In this document: piece by piece, positions 29,668-38,277 of the stretch
Numbering within the stretch: the stretch's first letter is position 1
Layout of the letters: each line of letters opens with the position of its first letter
Source of the DNA: Coriobacteriia bacterium
Lineage (GTDB): Bacteria; Actinomycetota; Coriobacteriia; WRKU01; WQUG01
Reading direction: 5' to 3'
Length of the DNA stretch: 41,488 nucleotides
Assembly (NCBI GenBank): GCA_009785795.1
Contig: WQVN01000007.1
Coordinates: 1 to 41,488, forward strand
The notes under the pieces: generated by a model
The model's input: only the letters and a program-made list of their open reading frames with translations
Told to the model about the DNA's origin: nothing
Database searches by the model: none
Translations under genes and position numbers: made by a program

Positions 29668-30627
29668 CTATGCAACAAGCAGAGCTACAGTAAAAGTACT
29701 GCCAGTGCCAGCTTCTGACTGTAGGTCGATATTGCCGTTCCAGCGTTCAACTGCTTTTTTAACTAAGGCAAGACCCAGACCCGTTCCTGCGGGATTATGT
29801 GTACGACTGGATTCTGCGCGGAAAAAACGCTCAAAGACACGTTGTTGATCATTTGAGACAATGCCCATTCCACTATCACGTATGCTGAGCAGCCACATCT
29901 GTTTATCCGCAGTTAGACGTAACTCTACGCTAATTGTTCCAGAATCTGTGTAGTGCAGAGCGTTTTCTAACAGGTTATCTAATATGATGCTGGCGTCGGT
30001 GGGTGAGACTTTTGCAAGAAGTGTCCCACTGAGAGATGAATCAATCTGCACGTCTAATTTGATACCTTTTGTCTCCGCAGTGCGGCTAGGCATGATGGTA
30101 GCCTGCTCAAGAATGGTTCGTAGGTCGCTGACACTGTCTGCATCAGGATTTTCATCAAAGCGCGACAGGTCAAGCAATCCCTCTGTGAGCTCACGCATCT
30201 TGTTGATTTCTACGGTGATGTGCTGCGCAAATGTACTGGCAGTTTCACTGTCGCCATCTGCCAGTGCCATCTGCAGTGCATCTGACAAGGCTTCGATTCC
30301 TGCAAGGGGAGTCTTTAATTCATGACTTGCTGCAGCAACAAAGTCTGTCCGCATGTGCTCTAAGCGCGCATCTTTGCGCTCATTTTCTGCACTTGCTGCT
30401 TCTGCGACTGCAGAGCTTGTCTGTGCCTGATCGCATTCTGTCTGTAGATGCTGAATCTCTGTCTGCAGGATTGTCCGTGCTTGATTAATGTTGTTTGCGA
30501 GTAAGCGTAGCTGTGGGTCATTGAAGCGAGCATGACCCGTTGCAGCAGCGTGTGCATCGCGACTGCTGAGATCTTGCAATTCTTGCAGCTCGTCTGCGGG
30601 AACTATGTGCCAGTTGAGGATTTTCAT
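29668..30627 (-). CDS. PhoR-like sensor histidine kinase without membrane segments
   Basis: 319 residues. HisKA with H102 in FVAAASHELKTPLAG, then the HATPase domain with N-box LDNLLENALHY, G1 DSGMGI, F-box VFERFF and G2 GTGLGLALVKK. The first 90 residues are a polar helical region (coiled coil 45-95) with no hydrophobic helix, so the kinase is predicted to be soluble. Ordinary PhoR has membrane helices and a PAS domain. Its start overlaps the response-regulator stop by one base, and it is divergent from pstSCAB, so it likely senses the state of the Pst transporter. Gene role by context; family certain. Confidence 0.92.
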   Translation of the reverse strand: MKILNWHIVPADELQELQDLSSRDAHAAATGHARFNDPQLRLLANNINQARTILQTEIQHLQTECDQAQTSSAVAEAASAENERKDARLEHMRTDFVAAASHELKTPLAGIEALSDALQMALADGDSETASTFAQHITVEINKMRELTEGLLDLSRFDENPDADSVSDLRTILEQATIMPSRTAETKGIKLDVQIDSSLSGTLLAKVSPTDASIILDNLLENALHYTDSGTISVELRLTADKQMWLLSIRDSGMGIVSNDQQRVFERFFRAESSRTHNPAGTGLGLALVKKAVERWNGNIDLQSEAGTGSTFTVALLVA

Positions 30628-31397
30628 TATTCAGCGTCAGTATCGAAACGATATCCTACTCCGTGAACAGTTTGCAAATAGTCAGGTGCTCCACATTCTG
30701 ACAGCAAGGCGCGCAGACGCCTAATGTGTACATCGATGGTACGTGAAGAATGCAGGTAGTCATGCCCCCACACTTCCCGAGACAATGATTCGCGACTCAT
30801 GACCTCACCTGATCTGCTTGCAAGTGTGTAAAGCAGCGCGAATTCTTTTGCGCGAAGTGCCATTGGCTGACCATTTGCCGTTGCCTCATGCTTGACAGGA
30901 TTAACAACCAACATATCTATATCTGTGTCATCAGCAGCAAATCGCAATACTGTCATTTTTGTCGCAGCATCTTCACGTTCATCATCAGTATCACTTTGCG
31001 ACCATTTGCTGCGTCGCAGGTTTGCACGTACTCTTTCGAGCAATTCATCAAGTGAGAAGGGTTTGCTTACATAGTCATCTGCGCCCAAGCGCAAGCCTGC
31101 AATGCGATCTTCAGTTTCGCCTAGTGCGCTAATCATGATGATGGCAACGCTAATATCGCTATTTCGCAATTCTTTGCAGATTTCATGTCCATTTTTGCCT
31201 GGCAACATGATGTCAAGCAGTACTAAATCTGGACTGAAGGTCTGTACTGTATCAACAGCGGCCGTGCCACCATCAAGAGCTTTGACTGTGTATCCTTCAC
31301 GACGCAAGGCAAATTCAACGCTATTGCGGATTGCAAAGTCGTCTTCGACTATCAGAATGCGCTGTGCTGCCTGCTTGGTATGACCTTTGTTTTCCAT
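30627..31397 (-). CDS. OmpR/PhoB-family response regulator
   Basis: 256 residues. Receiver domain with acidic pair VEDD (19-20), phosphorylated D62 in LVLLDIMLPGKNG and Lys in VSKPFSLDEL. Winged-helix DNA-binding domain with RAKEFALLYTLASRSGEVMSRESL and SSRTIDVHIRRLRALL. Slightly longer linker than usual between the two (about 125-165). The start has GATTAT six bases upstream and only AGGA next to the ATG, possibly another leaderless start. Partner of the kinase; very probably controls pstSCAB via the repeats in the shared upstream region. Confidence 0.92.
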   Translation of the reverse strand: MENKGHTKQAAQRILIVEDDFAIRNSVEFALRREGYTVKALDGGTAAVDTVQTFSPDLVLLDIMLPGKNGHEICKELRNSDISVAIIMISALGETEDRIAGLRLGADDYVSKPFSLDELLERVRANLRRSKWSQSDTDDEREDAATKMTVLRFAADDTDIDMLVVNPVKHEATANGQPMALRAKEFALLYTLASRSGEVMSRESLSREVWGHDYLHSSRTIDVHIRRLRALLSECGAPDYLQTVHGVGYRFDTDAE

Positions 31398-31457
31398 ATC
31401 CTAATAATCTCATGATGTTGCCTTGCAGACAAAGAAAAAGTGTGCATCAGAAGTCGT

Positions 31458-31494
31458 TTAACAATTTTTTTACAAAGCAGTGTGACATTTTACA
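31458..31494. promoter_or_regulatory. Pho-box-like direct repeats between phoB-like gene and pstS
   Basis: TTAACA (31458-31463) and TTTACA (31469-31474) are 11 bases apart, the spacing of PhoP/PhoB-type half sites, with a third TTTACA at 31489-31494 at a 20-base step. They lie 60 to 100 bases from the regulator start and about 140 from pstS, suiting control of both sides. Confidence 0.5.
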
Positions 31495-31629
31495 TCTGCC
31501 TAACACGTATGCGTGCGCGCTTATCGCACAATATTGCCTGTGTGTCATGTGGGCACACACAGCTGTATGAAAAATCCTAAGGGAAGACGCGTGCAGATAG
31601 GCAAGCACGCAAACAGAAAGGTTCAAAAC

Positions 31630-32535
31630 ATGAAAAAGTTCAAGTGGGGGAGTGCGTCCAAAGCTGCAATATTGGCACTTTCAGTTGCACTCATGCTGAC
31701 TGCAGCATTGCTTGTGGGCTGTGGTGGTGATGGGAACGGCGATGTAGATGTAAGTGATGATGCTGATGCTACAAATGAAGCATTAAGCGGCATGCTGACC
31801 ATTGAAGGTTCAGATACTATGGTAAACATTGCTCAGGCATGGGCAGAGCAGTTTATGGATGAAAATCCAGACGTTATGATTACCATTCGCGGTGGTGGAT
31901 CTGGTGCAGGTATTGCATCGCTTATCAATGGCACCGTTGACTTTTCATTGGCAAGTCGCGATGTGCGTCCCTCAGAATTCGAGGACGGTGCAGCAGTAGG
32001 CGTAGAGATTATTGAAAACACAACATCCTACGACGGTATTGCGGTAATTGTTAATCCAGAGTCAGGAATGACGGAAATCAGCAAGGATGATCTGGGCAAG
32101 GTTTATCGCGGTGAGATTACTAATTGGTCTGACCTGGGTGGAGAGGATCTCGACATTGTCTTATTGGGTCGCGATAGTGCGTCAGGCACCTTTGCTTTTT
32201 TCCAAGAAGTCATCGTTGGCGAGGACGATGACTATTCGCAAACTATGAGAAATATCCAGACAAACATGGGCATTGTGACAGAAGTACAAACTAATCCAGG
32301 CGCTGTTGGCTATGTGGGCATGGGCTATGTTACCGATGATGTTGCTGTGCTTGAAGTTGATGGAGTAGTGGGAACTGTTGATGCTGTGCGTGATGGAAGT
32401 TATGTGTTGGCACGCAGAATGTTGATGAACAGCGATGGTGCTCCAACAGGTCTTGCTGCTGCTTTTCTTGACTGGGTTCAAGGACCAGCAGGTCAGGCAA
32501 TTGTCGAAGAGGAAGGTTTCGTGCCAATCAACTAA
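31630..32535 (+). CDS. pstS: Phosphate ABC transporter, substrate-binding lipoprotein
   Basis: About 301 residues. Signal peptide with hydrophobic ILALSVALMLTAALLVGC and lipobox LVGC. The phosphate-binding signatures GSDTMVNIAQAW, RGGGSGAGIASLINGTVDF and LGRDSASGTFAFF are clear. It captures phosphate outside the membrane and passes it to PstCA. ATG 31630 is chosen over an upstream in-frame ATG at 31513 because AGAAAGG precedes it and it gives a proper signal peptide. First of four genes, 76 bases before pstC. Confidence 0.96.
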   Translation: MKKFKWGSASKAAILALSVALMLTAALLVGCGGDGNGDVDVSDDADATNEALSGMLTIEGSDTMVNIAQAWAEQFMDENPDVMITIRGGGSGAGIASLINGTVDFSLASRDVRPSEFEDGAAVGVEIIENTTSYDGIAVIVNPESGMTEISKDDLGKVYRGEITNWSDLGGEDLDIVLLGRDSASGTFAFFQEVIVGEDDDYSQTMRNIQTNMGIVTEVQTNPGAVGYVGMGYVTDDVAVLEVDGVVGTVDAVRDGSYVLARRMLMNSDGAPTGLAAAFLDWVQGPAGQAIVEEEGFVPIN

Positions 32536-32611
32536 TGCAGACAATGCCAATGTGCTGCATTGCTCAAGCTTTTCAAGCCCTTAGAGGTGTGATTAGTAGA
32601 TTGACGTAAAT

Positions 32612-33604
32612 ATGAATAAACCTGCGAACCAAAAAAAGAATAAAACCGTACGATTCCAAACAGGAATTCAAGAATCTAGGCGCGCTGTTTCAAATAGCTT
32701 GATAGAAAAGATCGCACGCTTTCGGAATACGCGCGCACTAGATTCTGTTGCAACCGTTGTTATCACTATGCTTGGCTGGACAGCCATTTTTGTGCTGATT
32801 GGAATCGCTGGCTTTTTGATACATAGCTCCATAAGAGCATTTGACGAGGTGGGAATCTGGTCGATGATCGCAGGCACCGATTGGTTTCCCACCTCATCTG
32901 ATGCTCGTTTTGGATTTCTGCCTGCACAGGTGGGTTCGGTTTGGGTAACGATTGTTGCCTTAGCTGCCTGTGTTCCCATTGGTGTTTTTTCTGCAGTCTA
33001 TCTGTCAGAATTTGCTAGTAGCAAGTTTCGTGAAACTGCAAAAGCTGTCATTGAGTTCATGGTGACGATTCCTTCAGTTGTCTTTGGCCTGATAGGTCTT
33101 GCAGTCCTGGTTCCGCTTATCCGCACATACCTTCCTGTCGATTCAGGACTCATCGGTCTTACCGCGGGCTTGGTAGTTGGCATTGTGTGTCTGCCGACCG
33201 TCATTTCGATTTCAGAAGACGCCTTGCGTTCTGTGCCCAATGAATTGCGACACGGGTCTTTTGCGCTAGGTAATACCAGGTGGCAAACTGCGTATAAAGT
33301 AGTGCTGCCTGCCGCAAGTAGTGGCGTTTTTGCTGCCATCATGTTGGGCATGGGGCGTGCTATTGGCGAGACGATGGTAGTGCTGATGCTTGCAGGAAAT
33401 GCAGGCATTATTCCCACTAGTCCTTTCGAGGCAGCACGTACCATGACAGGCACTATTGCCCAGGAAACAGGAGAAGTTGTACGTGGAAGCGTTCACTTCT
33501 CAGTGCTGTTTGCTTTAGGCTTGGTGCTTTTTGTGGCCACATTTATTATCAATTTGACCGCTGATATGATCTTAGAGCGCAGCAGAAAGAAGTGGCGCAG
33601 ATGA
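32612..33604 (+). CDS. pstC: Phosphate ABC transporter permease PstC
   Basis: 330 residues with six membrane helices after a 45-residue basic cytoplasmic N-terminus. The BPD_transp_1 loop region SISEDALRSVPNELRHGSFALGNTRWQTAYKVVLPAA carries the EAA motif that contacts PstB, and MGMGRAIGETMVVLMLAGN is the typical PstC end. No ribosome binding site is evident before ATG 32612. Its stop overlaps the pstA start as ATGA. Confidence 0.95.
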   Translation: MNKPANQKKNKTVRFQTGIQESRRAVSNSLIEKIARFRNTRALDSVATVVITMLGWTAIFVLIGIAGFLIHSSIRAFDEVGIWSMIAGTDWFPTSSDARFGFLPAQVGSVWVTIVALAACVPIGVFSAVYLSEFASSKFRETAKAVIEFMVTIPSVVFGLIGLAVLVPLIRTYLPVDSGLIGLTAGLVVGIVCLPTVISISEDALRSVPNELRHGSFALGNTRWQTAYKVVLPAASSGVFAAIMLGMGRAIGETMVVLMLAGNAGIIPTSPFEAARTMTGTIAQETGEVVRGSVHFSVLFALGLVLFVATFIINLTADMILERSRKKWRR

Positions 33605-34494
33605 CTAAGGCAGGCAAAAAAACGACAATTACTTTTAGTGATTACAACAGCAAGGGAGCCCGTAGGGCAGAGGCAATTGTACGTATTTTTACGGCTACCT
33701 GCTGTGTTGCGGTAATGGTATTGGTTGCCTTTTTGTTGGGCTACCTGTTTATTCGCGGAGTTGGATCCATTTCCTGGTCATTTATTTTTGATTCGCCGCA
33801 AGATCGTATGACGGGCGGCGGCATCTGGCCAGCCATCGTGGGAACACTGTGGTTGATAGGACTGGTGAGTGCCTTTGCAATGCCTGTTGGGATTGCAACA
33901 GGCATTTATCTGGCCGAGATTGCGAAACAGAGTAGGCCTGTACGCATGCTTCGAGTGGCGATTGCGAATATGGCAGGTGTTCCATCAGTTGTTTATGGAC
34001 TGTTTGGGTTTGCGGCCTTCTCGCTTGCTTTTGGCCTGGGCAAGTCATTGCTTGCCATGGGACTTACCTTGGCCTGTGTAACCTTGCCTGTTGTGATTAC
34101 GGCAACAGAAGAAGCTTTGCGCCAGATTCCTACTGAGCAGCGCCAAGCTGCAATGGCATTGGGTTGCACACGTGCACGGACATTGGGCAAGATTGTGCTA
34201 CCAACCGCACTGCCAGGCATCATCACTGGTGCCATATTAGGCTTGTCACGTGCTGCAGGAGAAACCGCACCAATCCTGTTTACGGGTGTGGCGTTTTTTG
34301 CACCTGTTGCAACTGATATCATGCAACCATCAATGGCCTTGCCTTACCACTTATACATTATGGCGACACAGCCAACAACACCAGCGCCTCACATTGTGTG
34401 GGGAACAGCACTAGTACTGACAGGAATGTTGAGCATTACTAATGCCGTAATAGCTACGTGGCGCTCACACAAAAGGAGAAAACTGCAATGGTAA
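33601..34494 (+). CDS. pstA: Phosphate ABC transporter permease PstA
   Basis: About 297 residues with six helices. The motif ATEEALRQIPTEQRQAAMALGCTRARTLGKIVLPTALPG is the EAA loop, and LSRAAGETAPILFTG is typical of PstA. ATG 33601 overlaps the pstC stop by four bases, implying coupling; a GTG at 33592 is in frame but less likely. Its 3' end overlaps pstB by seven bases. Confidence 0.95.
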   Translation: MTKAGKKTTITFSDYNSKGARRAEAIVRIFTATCCVAVMVLVAFLLGYLFIRGVGSISWSFIFDSPQDRMTGGGIWPAIVGTLWLIGLVSAFAMPVGIATGIYLAEIAKQSRPVRMLRVAIANMAGVPSVVYGLFGFAAFSLAFGLGKSLLAMGLTLACVTLPVVITATEEALRQIPTEQRQAAMALGCTRARTLGKIVLPTALPGIITGAILGLSRAAGETAPILFTGVAFFAPVATDIMQPSMALPYHLYIMATQPTTPAPHIVWGTALVLTGMLSITNAVIATWRSHKRRKLQW

Positions 34495-35291
34495 CAGCCC
34501 AAAGACAAGAATCCAGCCAGTCTGGACGTTTTGACATAGAAAATGTATCAGTGTCGTATGGCAGCGAAAAAGCTCTGCAGGGGGTAAGTTTTTGTATCGA
34601 GCCACGTAGGGTCACTGCATTGATTGGTCCATCTGGCTGTGGTAAATCGACCTTGTTACGCTGCTTCAATCGCATGAATGATGCTATCGATAATGTAGAG
34701 GTCGAAGGTCTGATTGCGCTAAACGGTGAGGACATCAATGCAAAAGCAGTTGATGCTGTGTCTTTGCGCATGTATGTTGGACAGGTATTCCAACGTCCTA
34801 ATCCTTTTCCTTTGTCCATTTATGATAACGTTGCTTTCGGTCCGCGCACCCAAGGTGTTCGCAAGCGTGACGAATTGGACGAGATTGTCATTGACAGTCT
34901 GAAGAAAGCAGCGTTATATGAAGAGGTCAAAAATAGCATGAAGAAGCATGCCTTTGAGCTGTCAGGCGGACAGCAACAACGTCTATGCATTGCACGTGCG
35001 CTTGCAACAAGGCCAGGCGTACTGCTAATGGATGAACCATGTAGCGCACTTGATCCCATATCAACGGGCATGATCGAAGAAACTGTTCAGCAGCTCAAAG
35101 AAATAATGACGATTGTCATGGTGACACATAACATGCAGCAGGCAGCACGAATTAGTGACACAACTGCATTTTTGCTAAGGGAGTCCATTGAGGAACCTGC
35201 AGAGCTGATTGAAATCTGTGATACCAATACGATGTTTACTCAGCCAAGTGATATTCGGACCGAGAATTATATAACGGGTCGCTTTGGATGA
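34488..35291 (+). CDS. pstB: Phosphate ABC transporter ATP-binding protein PstB
   Basis: About 267 residues. Walker A GPSGCGKST, Q-loop region, signature LSGGQQQRLCIARAL, Walker B VLLMDEPCSALDP and the H-loop MVTHNM are intact. Powers phosphate import by PstCA. ATG 34488 has AAGGAG about nine bases upstream and overlaps pstA; the frame extends to a GTG at 34458. Last gene of the operon: the phoU gene that commonly follows is not present, and a convergent helicase gene begins 30 bases on. Confidence 0.96.
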   Translation: MVTAQRQESSQSGRFDIENVSVSYGSEKALQGVSFCIEPRRVTALIGPSGCGKSTLLRCFNRMNDAIDNVEVEGLIALNGEDINAKAVDAVSLRMYVGQVFQRPNPFPLSIYDNVAFGPRTQGVRKRDELDEIVIDSLKKAALYEEVKNSMKKHAFELSGGQQQRLCIARALATRPGVLLMDEPCSALDPISTGMIEETVQQLKEIMTIVMVTHNMQQAARISDTTAFLLRESIEEPAELIEICDTNTMFTQPSDIRTENYITGRFG

Positions 35292-35311
35292 TGTTGGCAT
35301 TGCACAACTGG

Positions 35312-35332
35312 ACTGGGAAATTTATTTCCAGT
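35312..35332. terminator. Weak hairpin between pstB and the helicase gene
   Basis: ACTGGGAAAT and ATTTCCAGT pair with one bulged G around TT. It overlaps the helicase stop codon. Only short T/A runs are nearby, so its terminator role is uncertain. Confidence 0.35.
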
Positions 35333-38000
35333 TATCCCTGCGTGTCGCACGCTTTCTCTCAAAGAAGCGTTCATTGTAGTCAAAGCTGCCTCTTCGAGCA
35401 CGAAGCAATGCGCTTCTGCCCTCGGTATTTCGCGTATAAATAAGCTTTGATTTTCCGACATGCTTCTTCCAGTGCTTGTGAAATATATCAGCGTTTGATC
35501 TGTTGTTGCCAAACAGGTTGGGCACGTTGAAGTGTGAAGCTCTAATCATCGATTTAATCGTAAGCAAATAGCGAGGATTATCAACACGTGAATATATCTC
35601 CTCGATGCATTTGATATATAGGTTATTTTCATACATAGTTGCTCCATGCAGGCTGGTACTGTGCTCATTAACGGCGGTGTGATTGTCAAACTGTATAGGA
35701 GTCTTTTCCGTGCGGTTGGACACGAGTTCCGGAGCTGTTTTTATTGCACCTAGATCATGAAGGGCAGCCAAGGTAGCTTTACCTACTCTGTCCATATTCC
35801 TAACAGGATTAAAGTGGCCAATCAGCTTGCCAATGAAATAGAGCTGCCATCCAACACCCAACAATGACCAGACAAAAAGTCCAGCATGTTGTCCCTCTGA
35901 TTGCGCAGTCAGAAAAATTGCACCAACAGCCGTAGCCACAAGGCCAAAAATCATTCTTTGCAAGTCAACAAATGCAAAGGTATTGAATCGTCCCTCTAAC
36001 CTGATATTGCCCTGCATGCTATTTACTATTTTGATGTCTTCGCCACCAAATAGTGCCAAAATCTCTTTCCATCGCCTGTGGGTCTCGCTGCGATTTTGTG
36101 CAAGTCCATACATTTTTTGATTGATTTGCTCGTGTTGTCTGAGCAGCTTCTCATCGTCACGTATTTCAAGATTCAAACGCTCAAGTCCGTTCTGGATAAG
36201 AGGCTCAGTGTATGCGATGCCAACAAAGCTCTGGAAGCGACGCTTTAAGGTATGGTAGTCACTCAGCTCAAGTTTCGAAAATAGCCTCCGCTGATAGTCG
36301 TGTCTGGTTATGCTGACCAGATGCCAGATATTTGCAACCTTATTTGGGTCGGCTTTGCTGCGCCTGATTGCCCTGCCACGCATTTGATTCGACAACATAA
36401 ACGAACCAACATAGCTTGCCATAATCAGACTATTGATTGCCTGACAGTCCCATCCCTGCCCAAGCAATGCTGCGGTGCCAACAATAATGCTGATTCGCTT
36501 CTCAATCATCGCCTGCGTGATTATTCCCACTAATTGACTTCTATGTCTGTCGCTAGCGTGGATTGAAACGTATCCCTCAAAGGGCGTGTCGCGGAATTCG
36601 CATTCGGGCAATGCATCCGTGACAAAGGGAATTAGCGAAGTGGGGATTATCTTAAGACCTCCTGTCAGGATTGCAATATTGGGACAATCCCTTGACTGGA
36701 TAAGTCGCTTGAAAATGGGCACAACGCCTATCTTGTTATAATCTTTGTGCTCAAGGGCATCCCTGCGGATATAGTCGGTGAGGATGACCATGCTTAAATC
36801 GTCTTGCAGGCAGTCATATTCACGGCGTGCAATCTCTACAATACTTTCCATCTTGCCGACACTGCTTGCCATGAGGCGCTTAAGCGAGTTGTCGCCCTGA
36901 ATGACAACGCGCCGCCTTTCGATTCCACCAATTTGCCTGAGGTCTTTGCGCAGGGCTTCGATTACATCTGGATGGCGCTCAATTAGTTCATCGTCATCAA
37001 ACAAGATGCCTTGCAGCATAAGCTCAAGCCATTCCATGCTTTGTGGGGGAATGGGAGCTCTGCCGCCTAAAGCACGGGCAATTCTTCCATTTATCTTGCC
37101 GCCAACATCGTTTAGAAAGACGAGTAAGGCGCTGTAATATTGGGGATTTTCGAGAACCTTTTCTTCGTGCTGTTTGTAGTGGGCAAGCTCAGGCATTTCT
37201 GCAATGATGCCGATGAAGTCGTGATTGGATTTAAGCGTGTCAGCAAAATCTTGAAACCTTTCTTGAATGTCGAGGACTGTTCGTTCTTCCTCGCGAGAGA
37301 GCTTGTTAAAGATGACAAAGTCTTGATGAGGGCACAAGTCTCCTGTTGCGACTAATTCGGGAACTGAAATTTCGCAGTCAATTGGTCCAGCCAATTTAAC
37401 GTATCTGTCCCATTCGGCCTTATCGACATCATAGGGAGGCGTTGCGGTGAGTGAAATGGTCTGTACTCCTTCAAGTCCGTCAAGAACTTCGGTAAGGCTG
37501 TTCCACCATGCGCGGCGCAAATGATGAGCTTCATCCAGAACAATAACTTTTATGTCCCGTGCCTTCAATTCGGCAATTAGGTCGTAGTCGATTTCTGCTC
37601 CATGAACAGTGGGAGTGTTTTCATCCTCTTCCTCGGAGCTATCAAGTGTCTCTTCGATTTGCCTGCGCTTATGAGCAAAGTGCAATCCTTGATAGGTGGC
37701 GACATTGAATCTGTCCAGGTTATAGATATCGCTGCTGATAAAGCTTGGAGCAGGATTGCCTTGCACAAATAGGGTCAGGAAGCGGTCAACCCACTGGTTT
37801 TTGATGGTAAGTGTAGGCGAGAGAATCAGAACGTTTTTGTTTAGGCGACGTATGACTTCAAGTCCTAGTACTGTCTTGCCCGCACCAGGAGCTGCCACTA
37901 CGTGCAGCTTATCGTCATGCATATGTCGTTCAAGTTCTGCTAGTACGTTTGCCTGGTACTTTCGCCACGGATATTTGAAAGTGTAGTTTTTAAGAAACAT
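35322..38000 (-). CDS. SF2 DEAD/DEAH helicase with C-terminal membrane helices
   Basis: About 892 residues from ATG 38000, which has AGGA five bases upstream; an ATG at 38048 is in frame but overlaps a likely -10 (TACAAT). Numbering from 38000: Walker A APGAGKT at 37-43, DEAH at 156-159, TATP at 185-188, and the helicase C-terminal motifs GTAALLGQGWDC and QMRGRAIRRS near 540. So it should be an ATP-driven nucleic-acid translocase. A Glu-rich loop (SSEEEDEN) precedes the DEAH motif. Near 680-735 are two hydrophobic stretches, QRMIFGLVATAVGAIFLTA and AGLFVWSLLGVGWQLYFIG, that look like a membrane hairpin; about 160 polar residues follow, ending in a very basic tail. Membrane helices in an SF2 helicase are unusual. 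No nuclease, methylase or phage gene is adjacent. Function unknown; a defence role is speculation. Confidence 0.85.
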   Translation of the reverse strand: MFLKNYTFKYPWRKYQANVLAELERHMHDDKLHVVAAPGAGKTVLGLEVIRRLNKNVLILSPTLTIKNQWVDRFLTLFVQGNPAPSFISSDIYNLDRFNVATYQGLHFAHKRRQIEETLDSSEEEDENTPTVHGAEIDYDLIAELKARDIKVIVLDEAHHLRRAWWNSLTEVLDGLEGVQTISLTATPPYDVDKAEWDRYVKLAGPIDCEISVPELVATGDLCPHQDFVIFNKLSREEERTVLDIQERFQDFADTLKSNHDFIGIIAEMPELAHYKQHEEKVLENPQYYSALLVFLNDVGGKINGRIARALGGRAPIPPQSMEWLELMLQGILFDDDELIERHPDVIEALRKDLRQIGGIERRRVVIQGDNSLKRLMASSVGKMESIVEIARREYDCLQDDLSMVILTDYIRRDALEHKDYNKIGVVPIFKRLIQSRDCPNIAILTGGLKIIPTSLIPFVTDALPECEFRDTPFEGYVSIHASDRHRSQLVGIITQAMIEKRISIIVGTAALLGQGWDCQAINSLIMASYVGSFMLSNQMRGRAIRRSKADPNKVANIWHLVSITRHDYQRRLFSKLELSDYHTLKRRFQSFVGIAYTEPLIQNGLERLNLEIRDDEKLLRQHEQINQKMYGLAQNRSETHRRWKEILALFGGEDIKIVNSMQGNIRLEGRFNTFAFVDLQRMIFGLVATAVGAIFLTAQSEGQHAGLFVWSLLGVGWQLYFIGKLIGHFNPVRNMDRVGKATLAALHDLGAIKTAPELVSNRTEKTPIQFDNHTAVNEHSTSLHGATMYENNLYIKCIEEIYSRVDNPRYLLTIKSMIRASHFNVPNLFGNNRSNADIFHKHWKKHVGKSKLIYTRNTEGRSALLRARRGSFDYNERFFERKRATRRDNWK

Positions 38001-38186
38001 GTACGTCCTAATGTTGCGGTCTATTCCAGTTTGTTTTGTTGCTACCATTGTACGGGATTTGAGTGATTCTCCTCAGGGAGAGAGGGAGAAGTATCTGTCG
38101 CTGTTGCTAAAGTTTGTGATGCAAATCCGTTCCCTACCGTTCTTTGACAGAATGGAGCAGGTGACCTCAAGCAGTAAAAACGTATG

Positions 38187-38254
38187 TATAATATATGACT
38201 ACAGACAAACAATTGCCCTGCTGGCAGTGCTTAGTTGCAATACTTGCTTGCAAC
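38187..38254 (+). promoter_or_regulatory. Promoter -10 and leader hairpin of the surface-protein gene
   Basis: A consensus TATAAT lies at 38187-38192; -35 is weak (TGACCT at 38162-38167, 19-base spacer). The roughly 80-base leader contains a perfect 7-bp hairpin, GTTGCAA (38234-38240) with TTGCAAC (38248-38254), ending 23 bases before the ATG. Confidence 0.5.
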
Positions 38255-38277
38255 GATCTAGTTCGCAAAGGAATAAT

